Assembly (NCBI RefSeq): GCF_008642355.1 | Contig: NZ_CP029193.1 | Coordinates: 1,140,001-1,204,000 of the forward strand | Length of the DNA stretch: 64,000 nt | DNA from: Streptomyces venezuelae | GTDB lineage: Bacteria; Actinomycetota; Actinomycetes; Streptomycetales; Streptomycetaceae | Reading direction: 5' to 3' | Part shown: positions 44,983 to 53,279 of the stretch, in pieces | Numbering within the stretch: position 1 is the first letter of the stretch | Layout: the number at the start of each line of letters is the position of its first letter | Program-made: the position numbers and the translations under genes | The notes under the pieces: generated by a model | The model's input: only the letters and a program-made list of their open reading frames with translations | Databases searched by the model: none | What the model was told of the DNA's origin: nothing

Positions 44983-46560
44983 GTGGCCAGGCGCCCACTC
45001 CCCCGCATTCTGAGCAACGGCACCGCATCCATCGCCCGGAGCAGGGAGCTGGCACGGTCGGCGGCCGACAGCGCCACGGACGTCCTCCATCCGCTGATCA
45101 CGATCACCCGTGGACTGCGCCGGCTGGCCGCCGCCGGGCGGCGCAGATGGGCCGACACCCCCAAGGACAAGCGGGGACCGCTGCTGTTCCTCGCGGCCTC
45201 CGTGGTCCTGGTCGTGGCGCTCGTGCCGTACGGGCCGCTGCTCGCCCTCGTCTCCCTGATGGGGGCGGCGGCCTGGACGGGCCGCGAGCGCACAGCTCCG
45301 GAGCCGACGGGACCGGACGAGGCACAGGTGCAGCGGCTGCAGTCCCTCTACGAAGCGCTCGTCCCGTACTTCTCGGTCCCCGAGGACCCCGCCCCGCTCT
45401 TCGCGCACGGCGGTGAATGGGACAAGGCGTTCGTCGAGCACGACTTCGACGACACCGGGCGCATCTCCCGGCTCGTGGTGCGCTATCCCGCGTACTTCAC
45501 GGACGGCGAGGCCGAGTCCCGCGCACGGATCGAACAGCTGCTGCACGCCAAGGCGGGGCGTGGCCGTGAGTACCACTTCCTGTGGGACGAGGAGGGCAAC
45601 CGGCTCACCGTCACGGTGCTCGCCCCGCTGCCCACCGACATCGCGGCCCAGCGCTTCGTCACCGCTCCGGGGGAGACCGTCCTCGGCTTCACCGACGAGA
45701 CCGGCGTCCAGCGCACCCTGCCGCTGTCCGACGGTGCGGAACAGCGCGACGTACCCCCCGTCGTGTGGCGCACCGGCATCCGCTCCACCGAGCCGCACCT
45801 GCTGATCGCCGGTCAGCCGGGCAGCGGCACGACGACGCTGCTGCGCTCCATCGCCCTCCAGGCGCTGCAGTACGGCGACGTGCTCATCGTCGAGGGCAGC
45901 GGCACCGGTGACTACGCCTGCCTGACCGGCCGTGACGGGGTCCTCGCCATCGAGTGCGGGCTCACCGGGGCGCTCGCCAGCCTCGAATGGGCGGCGCACG
46001 AGACCGAGCGCAGGCTCATCGCGGCGAACCGCGCGCGGCAGGCGGGCCACCCGCCGCCGGAGGACACCAAGCGCCCCCTGTGGCTCCTCCTCGACCGCCC
46101 GAGCTCGCTCGGCGACCTCGCCGCGGCCGACGGGCGCACGGACCCCCAGTCGCTGCTGCAGGTCCCGCTGCGGCACGGCAGGGCGGCCAATGTGACGGTC
46201 GTGGTCGCCGACCAGCTGGACGCTCTGGACTCGCTGAGCGAGGCCGTGCACCAGCACACCCGCGCGCGCGTGGTGCTGGGTTACGCCACCGTCGACCAGT
46301 TGGAGGACGTCCTCGGAACGCCTCCCCACACGACGCCGACGATGGACGTCCCACCCGGGCGCGGCTATGCCCGGCTCGGCGCGGGCACGGTGCACCGCCT
46401 CCAGGTGCCCGCGACACCCGATCCGTACGACGACGCGACCAGCGAGGCCCACCGCAGGGCCGTCATGGAACTGCTGCCGGAACGGAGCACCCCGCCGGAC
46501 GAGACGGAGGCCGCCACCCCCGAGGCCACGGAGGCGGAACCGGTCCCCGCCGAGAGTTAG
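44983..46560 (+). CDS. sffA: SffA-like SpoIIIE/FtsK-family membrane translocase, degenerate nucleotide site
   Basis: A 525-aa protein. After an amphipathic start come two membrane helices (residues ~66-98: LLFLAASVVLVVALV and LLALVSLMGAAAW), a beta-rich central part, and a RecA-like motor core. The Walker A position reads AGQPGSGTTTLLRS, with Thr283 replacing the essential lysine. Walker B reads RPLWLLLDRPSS, without the usual acidic pair. The C-terminal tail is Pro/Glu-rich, and no gamma (KOPS-reading) domain is seen. With smeA upstream it fits SffA, a SpoIIIE-like factor at sporulation septa. The missing Walker A lysine questions whether it hydrolyses ATP. GTG at 44983 follows GGAGACAGAC. 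Confidence 0.85.
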   Translation: MARRPLPRILSNGTASIARSRELARSAADSATDVLHPLITITRGLRRLAAAGRRRWADTPKDKRGPLLFLAASVVLVVALVPYGPLLALVSLMGAAAWTGRERTAPEPTGPDEAQVQRLQSLYEALVPYFSVPEDPAPLFAHGGEWDKAFVEHDFDDTGRISRLVVRYPAYFTDGEAESRARIEQLLHAKAGRGREYHFLWDEEGNRLTVTVLAPLPTDIAAQRFVTAPGETVLGFTDETGVQRTLPLSDGAEQRDVPPVVWRTGIRSTEPHLLIAGQPGSGTTTLLRSIALQALQYGDVLIVEGSGTGDYACLTGRDGVLAIECGLTGALASLEWAAHETERRLIAANRARQAGHPPPEDTKRPLWLLLDRPSSLGDLAAADGRTDPQSLLQVPLRHGRAANVTVVVADQLDALDSLSEAVHQHTRARVVLGYATVDQLEDVLGTPPHTTPTMDVPPGRGYARLGAGTVHRLQVPATPDPYDDATSEAHRRAVMELLPERSTPPDETEAATPEATEAEPVPAES

Positions 46561-46590
46561 GCCCTACCGCCCTCCTGCGGAAGACGCGCG

Positions 46591-48090
46591 TCAGGCGACG
46601 AACGGGTGCGTGACCTGCGCGCCCGCGCCGACGCCCGTCTCGACCAGCCGGGCCGCCGCCGCCAACCGCACCGCCGCCTCCTCGGCGACCGCGCCTCCCA
46701 CGGTGAACGGCAGCCGCACGTATCCCTCGAAGGCCCCGTCCACCCCGAAGCGCGGCCCTGAAGGCACCCGTACGCCCACCCGCTCGCCCACCTCGGCGAG
46801 CCGCGACCCGGACACGCCCCCGGTGCGCACCCACAGGGTGAGACCGCCGCGCGGCACCGCGAACTCCCAGTCGGGGAGCTCGCGGCGGACGGCGGCGACC
46901 AGTGCGTCGCGGTTGCCCCTGGCCTGCTCCCTGCGCACGTCCACGGCGGCCTGCCAGCCGCCGGTGTTCAGGAGCCAGTTCACGGCGAGCTGTTCGAGGA
47001 CCGGGGTGCCGAGGTCGGCGTACGCGCGCGCGGCGACGAGGCTGCGGATCACGTCGGGCGCGGCCCGCACCCAGCCGATGCGCATGCCGGCCCAGAAGGC
47101 CTTGCTGGCCGAGCCGACGGTGATGACGGTGGAGCCCGCGGGGTCGAAGCCGCAGACCGGGCGCGGCATGGCGAGGTCCTCGTCGAGGCCGAGCTCGCTC
47201 ATCGTCTCGTCGACGACGAGGACGGTGCCCGCGGACCGGGCCGCCTCGACGAGCTGCCTGCGCTGGTCCTCGTCCGCGAGCGCGCCCGTGGGGTTGTGGA
47301 AGTCCGCGACGACGTACGCGAGCCGGGGCGCCGCATCGCGCAGGACCTGGCGCCAGCGGTCCATGTCCCAGCCCTGAAGTCCTTCGGCCATGGCGACGGG
47401 GACGAGGCGGGCGCCCGCCTCGCGCATCAGCTGGAGGATGTTGGCGTACGACGGGGACTCCACGGCGATGCGTTCGCCGCGGCCCGCGAAGAGGTGGCAG
47501 ATGGCGTCGATGGCGCCCATCGCGCCGGTGGTCACCATGATCTGTTCGGGCATGGTGGGGATCCCGCGCGCGGTGTAGCGCTCGGCGAGCATCTCGCGCA
47601 GGGCGGGCAGGCCCGCGGGGTAGTCGCCGTGCGTGTGGGCGTACGGCGGGAGGGCTTCGAGGGCACCCTGGACCGCGCGGGTGAGCCAGGGTTCGGGCGC
47701 CGGCAGCGCGGCACAGCCGAGATCGATCATGGAACCTAGCGCCTCGGGCGGCAGCGGCTCGAGCCCGCGCGCGGGGAGGGGGTTTCCGGCGGGTACGGCG
47801 GTCCAGCTGCCCGCTCCCCTGCGGGATTCCAGGAACCCTTCGGTGCGCAGCGCTTCGTAGGCGGCTGCCACGGTGGTGCGGCTCACGGCGAGGGCGACCG
47901 CGAGTTCACGCTCGGCGGGCAGGCGCGCGGCGACCGGTACGCGCCCTTCGAGCACGAGGAGACGGATGCCGTCGGCCAGGGCCCGGTAGGCGGGCGGGCG
48001 GCGCGAACCGGTGCCCACGGGCCGGTCCTGTTGGGAGGCGAGGAGACGGGCGAGCTGCGTCGACCCCATTGCCGAAGTCCACTGAGCCAT
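46591..48090 (-). CDS. MocR-type regulator (GntR wHTH fused to aminotransferase fold), YczR-like
   Basis: A 499-aa MocR regulator. The N-terminal wHTH (ARLPAERELAVALAVSRTTVAAAYEALRTEGF cut here to ELAVALAVSRTTVAAAYEAL) lies at ~residues 60-95. The fold-type-I aminotransferase domain has GDYPAGLPALREMLAERY, VADFHNPTGALADE, and the PLP lysine in VGSASKAFWAGMRIGW. It is divergent from a YczE-like membrane protein, the arrangement described for YczR-type MocR proteins in Actinobacteria. ATG at 48090 is preferred to an in-frame codon at 48156. Likely role: PLP-responsive control of the divergent gene and itself. Confidence 0.9.
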   Translation of the reverse strand: MAQWTSAMGSTQLARLLASQQDRPVGTGSRRPPAYRALADGIRLLVLEGRVPVAARLPAERELAVALAVSRTTVAAAYEALRTEGFLESRRGAGSWTAVPAGNPLPARGLEPLPPEALGSMIDLGCAALPAPEPWLTRAVQGALEALPPYAHTHGDYPAGLPALREMLAERYTARGIPTMPEQIMVTTGAMGAIDAICHLFAGRGERIAVESPSYANILQLMREAGARLVPVAMAEGLQGWDMDRWRQVLRDAAPRLAYVVADFHNPTGALADEDQRRQLVEAARSAGTVLVVDETMSELGLDEDLAMPRPVCGFDPAGSTVITVGSASKAFWAGMRIGWVRAAPDVIRSLVAARAYADLGTPVLEQLAVNWLLNTGGWQAAVDVRREQARGNRDALVAAVRRELPDWEFAVPRGGLTLWVRTGGVSGSRLAEVGERVGVRVPSGPRFGVDGAFEGYVRLPFTVGGAVAEEAAVRLAAAARLVETGVGAGAQVTHPFVA

Positions 48091-48114
48091 GATTCCCAGT
48101 CCACCTTCCCTGAA

Positions 48115-48145
48115 TTGGCCATGGTTGGCTTCTCCGTACAAGCCA
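48115..48145. promoter_or_regulatory. Candidate MocR operator between yczR-like and yczE-like genes
   Basis: Direct repeat TTGGCC (48115-48120) and TTGGCT (48125-48130) with 10-bp period is followed by an inverted partner: TGGCTT-N8-AAGCCA (48126-48145). MocR proteins typically bind a direct plus an inverted half-site, so this 31-bp stretch in the 64-bp divergent region is the natural operator. Confidence 0.5.
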
Positions 48146-48154
48146 CAGAGTGTC

Positions 48155-48889
48155 ATGCGTCAGGCCACTACCACCACCAACAGGGGGCACTCCTTGTCCG
48201 GCACGACACCCGGCACGACACCTGGGGCATCAACCGGGGCGACGCGGCGACAGCTGCTGCGGCGACTCACGCAGCTCTACGCGGGCCTCACCCTGTACGG
48301 CGTGAGCTCCGCGCTCCTCGTGGTGTCCGGCCTCGGCCTGGAGCCGTGGAACGTGTTGCACCAGGGGCTCGCAGAGCTCACCGGCCTGTCGATCGGCGCC
48401 GTGTCCATCGTCGTGGGTGCCGCGGTCCTGCTCCTGTGGATCCCGCTGAGGCAACGTCCCGGCCTCGGTACGGTCTCCAACGTCTTCGTCGTCGGTCTCG
48501 CGATGGACGCCGCGCTGGCCCTGCTCCCGGACGCCGAGGGCTGGGCCGTGCGCGTCCCGCTGATGGTGGCCGGGATCGTCCTGAACGGCGCGGCGACCGG
48601 CCTCTACATCGCGGCCGCGTTCGGCCCCGGCCCCCGGGACGGCCTGATGACGGGCCTGCACGAGCGGACCGGGCGCTCCATCCGGTCGATGCGGACGCTC
48701 ATCGAGGTGGCGGTGGTCGTCACCGGTTTCGCGCTCGGCGGCACCGTCGGGGTCGGCACCGTCCTCTACGCGCTCGCCATCGGCCCGCTCGCCCAGTTCT
48801 TCCTGCGCCGCTTCGCCCTCCCCGCGACCGCCACGGGCGGCGTCGTGGCCGCGGGCGGTCCGCCGGAGCAGGCGATACTGCAGCCGTGA
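48155..48889 (+). CDS. YczE/YyaS/YitT-family membrane protein
   Basis: A 244-aa integral membrane protein. A ~40-residue Thr-rich N-terminus precedes about five hydrophobic helices: LYAGLTLYGVSSALLVVSGLG, GAVSIVVGAAVLLLWIPL, TVSNVFVVGLAMDAALALL, VPLMVAGIVLNGAATGLYIAA and RTLIEVAVVVTGFALGG. Family signatures are GLEPWNVLHQGLAELTG and GPRDGLMTGL. YczE proteins are membrane factors of unclear transport role; in B. subtilis YczE affects antibiotic synthesis. The start is the ATG at 48155; the upstream in-frame ATG at 48089 would overlap the divergent regulator. It overlaps the next gene by GTGA. Confidence 0.88.
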   Translation: MRQATTTTNRGHSLSGTTPGTTPGASTGATRRQLLRRLTQLYAGLTLYGVSSALLVVSGLGLEPWNVLHQGLAELTGLSIGAVSIVVGAAVLLLWIPLRQRPGLGTVSNVFVVGLAMDAALALLPDAEGWAVRVPLMVAGIVLNGAATGLYIAAAFGPGPRDGLMTGLHERTGRSIRSMRTLIEVAVVVTGFALGGTVGVGTVLYALAIGPLAQFFLRRFALPATATGGVVAAGGPPEQAILQP

Positions 48890-49653
48890 CCACGCGCGTA
48901 CGCCACCCCTACCTCGATCATCCGGGGCCGCTCGCCCTCGCCCACCGCGGCGGCGCGGCGGACGGCCTGGAGAACACCGCCGCGGCCTTCCGGCGCGCCG
49001 TCGACCTCGGCTACCGCTACATCGAGACCGATGTCCACGCGACCGCCGACGGCCGTCTCGTCGCCTTCCACGACACGACCCTGGACCGGGTGACCGACGC
49101 TGCGGGACGCATCGTCGACCTGCCGTGGAGCGAGGTGCGCCACGCGCGCGTGGCGGGCACCGAACCGGTGCCCCTCTTCGAGGAGTGCCTCGAAGCCTTC
49201 CCCGACGTGCGCTGGAACGTGGACGTGAAGGCGGAGCCCGCACTGCTGCCGCTGCTCGACCTGATCCGCCGCACCAACACCTGGGACCGGATCTGTGTCG
49301 GCTCGTTCTCCGAGGCCCGCGTGGCCAGGGCCCAGCGCGTCGGCGGCCCGCGGCTGGCCACCTCCCTGGGCACCCGGGGCGTGGCGGCGCTGCGCATGCT
49401 GTCCTACGGAGTGCCCGCCGCCCTGCGCCGTTCCGCGGTCTGCGCGCAGGTGCCCGAGACGCACGGCAGGATCCGGGTGGTGGACCACCGCTTCGTGCGC
49501 GCCGCCCACGCGCGCGGCATGCAGGTCCACGTGTGGACGGTCAATGACGCGGACCGGATGAGCGCCCTGCTCGACCTCGGGGTGGATGGCATAGTTTCCG
49601 ATCACATCGAGACGCTGCGCGGGGTGCTGAAGGACCGGGGGACCTGGGTCTGA
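48886..49653 (+). CDS. Glycerophosphodiester phosphodiesterase
   Basis: A 255-aa GDPD that hydrolyses glycerophosphodiesters to sn-glycerol-3-phosphate and an alcohol. The barrel signatures LALAHRGGAADGLENTAAAF, YIETDVHATADGRLVAFHD cut here to IETDVHATADG and FHDTTLDRVT, NVDVKAEPAL and VHVWTVNDADRMSALLDLGVDGIVSD (split: WTVNDADRM, GVDGIVSD) include the catalytic His and the Glu/Asp metal ligands. It has no signal peptide, so it is intracellular. GTG at 48886 overlaps the preceding stop. Its product could feed the same pool as glpK. Confidence 0.92.
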   Translation: MTTRVRHPYLDHPGPLALAHRGGAADGLENTAAAFRRAVDLGYRYIETDVHATADGRLVAFHDTTLDRVTDAAGRIVDLPWSEVRHARVAGTEPVPLFEECLEAFPDVRWNVDVKAEPALLPLLDLIRRTNTWDRICVGSFSEARVARAQRVGGPRLATSLGTRGVAALRMLSYGVPAALRRSAVCAQVPETHGRIRVVDHRFVRAAHARGMQVHVWTVNDADRMSALLDLGVDGIVSDHIETLRGVLKDRGTWV

Positions 49654-49699
49654 GGCTTCCGCCGCGGACGTCGCACCACGGGGAACAGCGAGGTCACGG

Positions 49700-51061
49700 G
49701 TGAGCACCGACACCGTGAAGAGAACAGCGGCCGACGGTTCCGAGGCCGCCGAACGGCGGCGCGAGCAGCGGGGCTGGTACGTCTACGACTGGGCGTGCTC
49801 GGTCTATTCGACGAGCGTCCTGACCGTGTTCCTGGGGCCCTACCTCACGGAGATCGCCAAGGCGGCCGCGGACCCCGAGGGATACGTGCATCCGCTGGGC
49901 ATCCCGGTCCGCGCGGGTTCGTTCTTCGCGTACACGGTCTCCGTGTCGGTGATCGTGTCGGTCTTCGTCATGCCGCTGGCGGCTGCGGCCGCCGACCGCA
50001 CGGGCCGCAAGAAACCCCTCCTCGCCGTCGCCGCGTACGTGGGTGCGGCCGCCACGGCGGGCATGTTCTTCCTGGAGGGGGAGCGCTATCTCCTCGGCGG
50101 TCTCCTGCTGATCGTCGCCAATGCCTCGCTGGCCGTGTCGATGGTGCTCTACAACTCCTACCTGCCGCAGATCGCGCCTCCGGAGGAGCGGGACGCGGTC
50201 TCGTCGCGCGGCTGGGCCTTCGGGTACGCGTCGGGCGCCCTGGTCCTGGTGGCGAACCTCGTCCTGTTCCTCGCCCACGACGGCTTCGGCGTCTCCGAGT
50301 CGACGGCGGTCCGCATCTGTCTGGCGTCGGCCGGTCTGTGGTGGGGCGCCTTCACCCTCGTACCCCTGAAGCGGCTGCGGGACCGGCGGACGCCCGCGCA
50401 CGAGGCCGGAGCGGCGCCCCGGGGCGGGTGGCGGCAGCTGCGGTCGACCGTGCGGGACATGCGGCGCCACCCCCACACGCTCGCGTTCCTCCTCGCCTAC
50501 CTGGTCTACAACGACGGGGTCCAGACGGTGATCTCCCAGGCGTCCGTCTACGGCTCCGAGGAGCTCGGTCTCGGTCAGTCCACGCTGATCGTCGCGGTCC
50601 TGCTGGTCCAGGTGCTCGCGGTCGCGGGGGCCCTCGCCATGGGACGACTCGCCCGGACGTACGGCGCCAAGCGGACCATCCTCGGGTCGCTCGTGGCCTG
50701 GACGGCGACGATCGGCGCCGGGTACTTCCTGCCCGCCGGCGCACCCGCGTGGTTCTTCGTCCTGGCCGCGGGGATCGGGCTGGTACTCGGCGGCACCCAG
50801 GCCCTGTCCCGTTCCCTCTTCTCGCACCTGGTGCCGCGCGGCAAGGAGGCCGAGTACTTCTCCGCGTACGAGATCAGCGACCGCGGGATGGCGTGGCTGG
50901 GACCGTTGATCTTCGGCCTCACGTATCAGCTCACGGGAAGTTACCGGGATGCCATCGTGTCGCTCGTGGCGTTCTTTTTGCTCGGTTTCGCCCTGCTCGT
51001 ACGGGTACCCGTACGGCGCGCGGTGCGCGACGCGGGCAATCCCGTACCCGACAGGATTTAG
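49700..51061 (+). CDS. UMF1-family MFS transporter
   Basis: A 453-aa, 12-helix MFS protein of the UMF1 (Atg22-like) family. The start WYVYDWACSVYSTSVLTVFLGPYL is characteristic, as is LYNSYLPQIAPPEERDAVSSRGWAFGY (split around the RDAVSSRGWAFGYASG core). The motif after helix 2 is AAADRTGRKKPLL. Substrates are unproven; related proteins export amino acids from vacuoles. The GTG at 49700 follows GAGGTCACGG. A hairpin follows 8 nt after the stop. Confidence 0.9.
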   Translation: MSTDTVKRTAADGSEAAERRREQRGWYVYDWACSVYSTSVLTVFLGPYLTEIAKAAADPEGYVHPLGIPVRAGSFFAYTVSVSVIVSVFVMPLAAAAADRTGRKKPLLAVAAYVGAAATAGMFFLEGERYLLGGLLLIVANASLAVSMVLYNSYLPQIAPPEERDAVSSRGWAFGYASGALVLVANLVLFLAHDGFGVSESTAVRICLASAGLWWGAFTLVPLKRLRDRRTPAHEAGAAPRGGWRQLRSTVRDMRRHPHTLAFLLAYLVYNDGVQTVISQASVYGSEELGLGQSTLIVAVLLVQVLAVAGALAMGRLARTYGAKRTILGSLVAWTATIGAGYFLPAGAPAWFFVLAAGIGLVLGGTQALSRSLFSHLVPRGKEAEYFSAYEISDRGMAWLGPLIFGLTYQLTGSYRDAIVSLVAFFLLGFALLVRVPVRRAVRDAGNPVPDRI

Positions 51062-51069
51062 CAACTGAA

Positions 51070-51098
51070 GCCAAAGGCCGGTAGTGTACGCCTTTGGC
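51070..51098. terminator. Hairpin after the UMF1 transporter gene
   Basis: The arms GCCAAAGGC (51070-51078) and GCCTTTGGC (51090-51098) are perfect with an 11-nt loop. The hairpin separates the transporter from the rbpA promoter region (51099-51317). Confidence 0.7.
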
Positions 51099-51230
51099 CT
51101 GCCAGGCGGACCGTTACTGCGAGCTGAAGATTCAGGAGCGCTGGGTGACATCTGCTGCCAGATGTGACAAACCGGGCACTGGTGGGTACAACAAGGGGCG
51201 GCATACGACGGCGACGCATAACCCTGAACG

Positions 51231-51256
51231 GGAATCTTTACCGCCGACCGGACGTT
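51231..51256 (+). promoter_or_regulatory. Sigma-R (SigR) promoter of rbpA
   Basis: GGGAAT (from 51230) and GTT (51254-51256) are separated by exactly 18 bp, matching the SigR consensus GGAAT-N18-GTT. It is 62 bp ahead of the rbpA ATG. rbpA is a known target of the disulphide-stress factor SigR in S. coelicolor, so the call has independent support. Confidence 0.85.
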
Positions 51257-51317
51257 GACCGGATGACGACGACAGCGACACCTGTCCTGTGGGCGACAAG
51301 CCCGGGAGGCACGATTC

Positions 51318-51692
51318 ATGAGTGAGCGAGCTCTTCGCGGCACGCGCCTCGTGGTGACAAGCTACGAGACCGACCGCGGCATCGACCTGGCACCTCGCCA
51401 GGCCGTGGAGTACGCATGCCAGAACGGACATCGTTTCGAGATGCCGTTCTCGGTCGAGGCGGAGATCCCGCCGGAGTGGGAGTGCAAGGTCTGCGGGGCC
51501 CAGGCACTCCTGGTGGACGGCGACGGACCTGAGGAGAAGAAGGGCAAGCCGGCGCGTACGCACTGGGACATGCTCATGGAGCGCCGCACCCGAGAGGAGC
51601 TCGAAGAGGTCCTCGAGGAGCGTCTCGCGGTTCTCCGGTCCGGTGCCATGAACATCGCGGTGCACCCGCGTGACAGCCGCAAGTCCGCCTGA
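51318..51692 (+). CDS. rbpA: RNA polymerase-binding protein RbpA
   Basis: A 124-aa actinobacterial transcription factor that binds the principal sigma factor and RNA polymerase, stabilising open complexes and contributing to rifampicin tolerance. The zinc-binding core is YACQNGHRFEMPF with WECKVCGAQ, and the sigma-interacting C-terminal helix is KPARTHWDMLMERRTREELEE (split core THWDMLMERRT). The N-terminal tail SERALRGTRLVVTSYE is nearly invariant. ATG at 51318 follows GGGAGGCACG. It is transcribed alone from a SigR promoter, and a strong bidirectional terminator follows. Confidence 0.98.
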   Translation: MSERALRGTRLVVTSYETDRGIDLAPRQAVEYACQNGHRFEMPFSVEAEIPPEWECKVCGAQALLVDGDGPEEKKGKPARTHWDMLMERRTREELEEVLEERLAVLRSGAMNIAVHPRDSRKSA

Positions 51693-51743
51693 CGGCGAAC
51701 GCTGCGGCACACCGCACAACGCAGTACCAGGAACACGCAGCAC

Positions 51744-51786
51744 AAAAGGGCCGGGGCCACTGCTCAGCAGTGGCCCCGGCCCTTTT
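51744..51786. terminator. Strong bidirectional terminator between rbpA and fxsA
   Basis: An uninterrupted stem starts AAAAGGGCCGGGGCC and ends GGCCCCGGCCCTTTT, continuing through CACTGCT-CAGCAGTG at the tip. It has A-tract and T-tract on the flanks, so it works for both convergent genes. Confidence 0.95.
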
Positions 51787-51798
51787 GCGTGTCATCGC

Positions 51799-52374
51799 TC
51801 AATGGGGCAGCTGCGGGTCGTCCGGACGCGGGCTCCGCATCGGCGGCTCGTCGTCCCTGATGACCTCGCCCTGCACGACCTTGCCGTCGGGCCGGTGCAT
51901 CCGCGCCTGCTGGTAGGCGTCCCCGAAGCCGCCGGGCGTCGCCTCGCGCACCTTGCGCTCGAAGGTCCGCTCCGCGTACTTCCCGAGGGCCTTCTGGACC
52001 GGCGGAATGAGCAGGATCAGCCCCAGGGCGTCCGAGATGAGGCCCGGCAGGATGATCAGCAGGCCGCCCAGCATCGTCAGGGCGCCGCCTCCCCCGGTCT
52101 CCCGGGCGGGCGTCACACCGCTCTGCTGCTGTTGCACCGCCTCGCTGAGCTTGCGGAACGCCCGGCGCCCGGCCCGCTTGATCACCGCGGAGCCGAGCAC
52201 GAGGCCGCCCACCAGGAGCAGGAAGACCACGAACCCGCTCGTGGCTCCCGCCACGAGCGTGAGCAGCCAGATCTCCAGGACCAGCCACGCGGCGATGGCG
52301 AGCGGCAGGAACCTCAGGGGCCCGGAGCGCCGGGGCCGGGCGGGTCGGATGGGAGGCGGTGCGCCAGTCGTCAT
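51799..52374 (-). CDS. FxsA-family membrane protein
   Basis: A 191-aa FxsA-like cytoplasmic-membrane protein. Two hydrophobic pairs are visible: FLPLAIAAWLVLEIWLLTLV with GFVVFLLLVGGLVLGSAVIK, and GALTMLGGLLIILPGLISDALGLILLIPPV (split). The GLLIILPGLISDALG block is the family signature. E. coli FxsA overproduction relieves phage T7 exclusion by F plasmid; the streptomycete role is unknown. The C-terminal ~60 residues are charged and cytoplasmic. The ATG is at 52374; three GGGATGATCA repeats lie just upstream. Confidence 0.88.
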   Translation of the reverse strand: MTTGAPPPIRPARPRRSGPLRFLPLAIAAWLVLEIWLLTLVAGATSGFVVFLLLVGGLVLGSAVIKRAGRRAFRKLSEAVQQQQSGVTPARETGGGGALTMLGGLLIILPGLISDALGLILLIPPVQKALGKYAERTFERKVREATPGGFGDAYQQARMHRPDGKVVQGEVIRDDEPPMRSPRPDDPQLPH

Positions 52375-52413
52375 GCTCCCAGTGTGCCTGGGCCCGCCTC
52401 AGTCCGGCATAAG

Positions 52414-52464
52414 GGGATGATCAGGCCCAGGGACAAGGGGATGATCAAACCGACGGGATGATCA
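52414..52464. repeat. Three GGGATGATCA repeats upstream of fxsA
   Basis: GGGATGATCA occurs at 52414-52423, 52438-52447 and 52455-52464, each containing the palindrome TGATCA, with spacings of 24 and 17 bp. They lie between the fxsA start and the 3' end of ppm1 on the same strand, so they could be an operator for fxsA or remnants of a duplication. Confidence 0.6.
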
Positions 52465-52478
52465 AGCCCCTCTTCACC

Positions 52479-53279
52479 TCAGTCCTGCTTGCGCCCGATC
52501 GCCTTGCCGACCTTGCCGACCCGCTCGCCCACACCCCAGGCCGTGACGCGCCAGAGCGCCTCGACGACGATGTTCTGGCTCATCTTGCTGTCGCCGAGCT
52601 CCCGCTCGACGAAGGTGATGGGCACCTCGACGACGTGGTAGCCCGCCTTGACGGCGCGGCGTGCCAGGTCGACCTGGAAGCAGTACCCCTGCGACTCGAC
52701 CTCGCCGAGTCCGAGGCCTTCGAGGGTCTCGCGGCGGAAGGCGCGGTAGCCGCCCGTCACGTCGCGGATCGGCACGTCGAGCAGGAGGCGCGAGTACGTG
52801 CTGCCGCCGCGGGAGATGAACTCGCGGTGCTTGGGCCAGTTGACGACCCGTCCGCCCGGCACCCAGCGCGAGCCGAGCACGAGGTCGGCGCCCTTGAGGG
52901 CGGTGAGCAGCCGGGGCAGTTCCTCCGGCTGGTGGGAGCCGTCCGCGTCCATCTCGACGAGCACGCCGTAGTCGTGGTCGAGGCCCCAGCGGAAGCCCGC
53001 CAGATAGGCCGCGCCGAGCCCTTCCTTGCCCTTGCGGTGCAGCACGTGGACCTGCTCGTCCTCGGCGGCGAGCTCGTCGGCGATCTTGCCTGTGCCGTCG
53101 GGGCTGTTGTCGTCGGCGACCAGGATGTGCGCGTCCGGCACGGAGGCGCGCACCCGGCCGACGATGGACTGGATGTTCTCCGCCTCGTTGTAGGTCGGAA
53201 TGATCACCAAGGCCGTGCCGAGCGGGCCGAACCGCCTCCCCTGGTCCCCTGCCTCGGAGACCCCGCCGCCGTCGTTCAC
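52479..53279 (-). CDS. ppm1: Polyprenol-phosphate mannosyltransferase (Ppm1/Dpm1-type, GT2)
   Basis: A 266-aa GT-A glycosyltransferase that makes polyprenyl-phosphate-mannose from GDP-mannose, the donor for protein O-mannosylation in Streptomyces. The motifs LVIIPTYNEAENI, VADDNSPDGTG, VEMDADGSHQPEELP (metal-binding DxD), GSRWVPGG and GYRAFRRETLEGL are all present. It has no membrane domain, as in streptomycete Ppm1, where a separate acyltransferase-type domain is encoded elsewhere. The GTG at 53279 follows GAAGGGGCATCA. The homologue is needed for glycosylation of the phiC31 receptor in S. coelicolor (family knowledge). Confidence 0.94.
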   Translation of the reverse strand: MNDGGGVSEAGDQGRRFGPLGTALVIIPTYNEAENIQSIVGRVRASVPDAHILVADDNSPDGTGKIADELAAEDEQVHVLHRKGKEGLGAAYLAGFRWGLDHDYGVLVEMDADGSHQPEELPRLLTALKGADLVLGSRWVPGGRVVNWPKHREFISRGGSTYSRLLLDVPIRDVTGGYRAFRRETLEGLGLGEVESQGYCFQVDLARRAVKAGYHVVEVPITFVERELGDSKMSQNIVVEALWRVTAWGVGERVGKVGKAIGRKQD

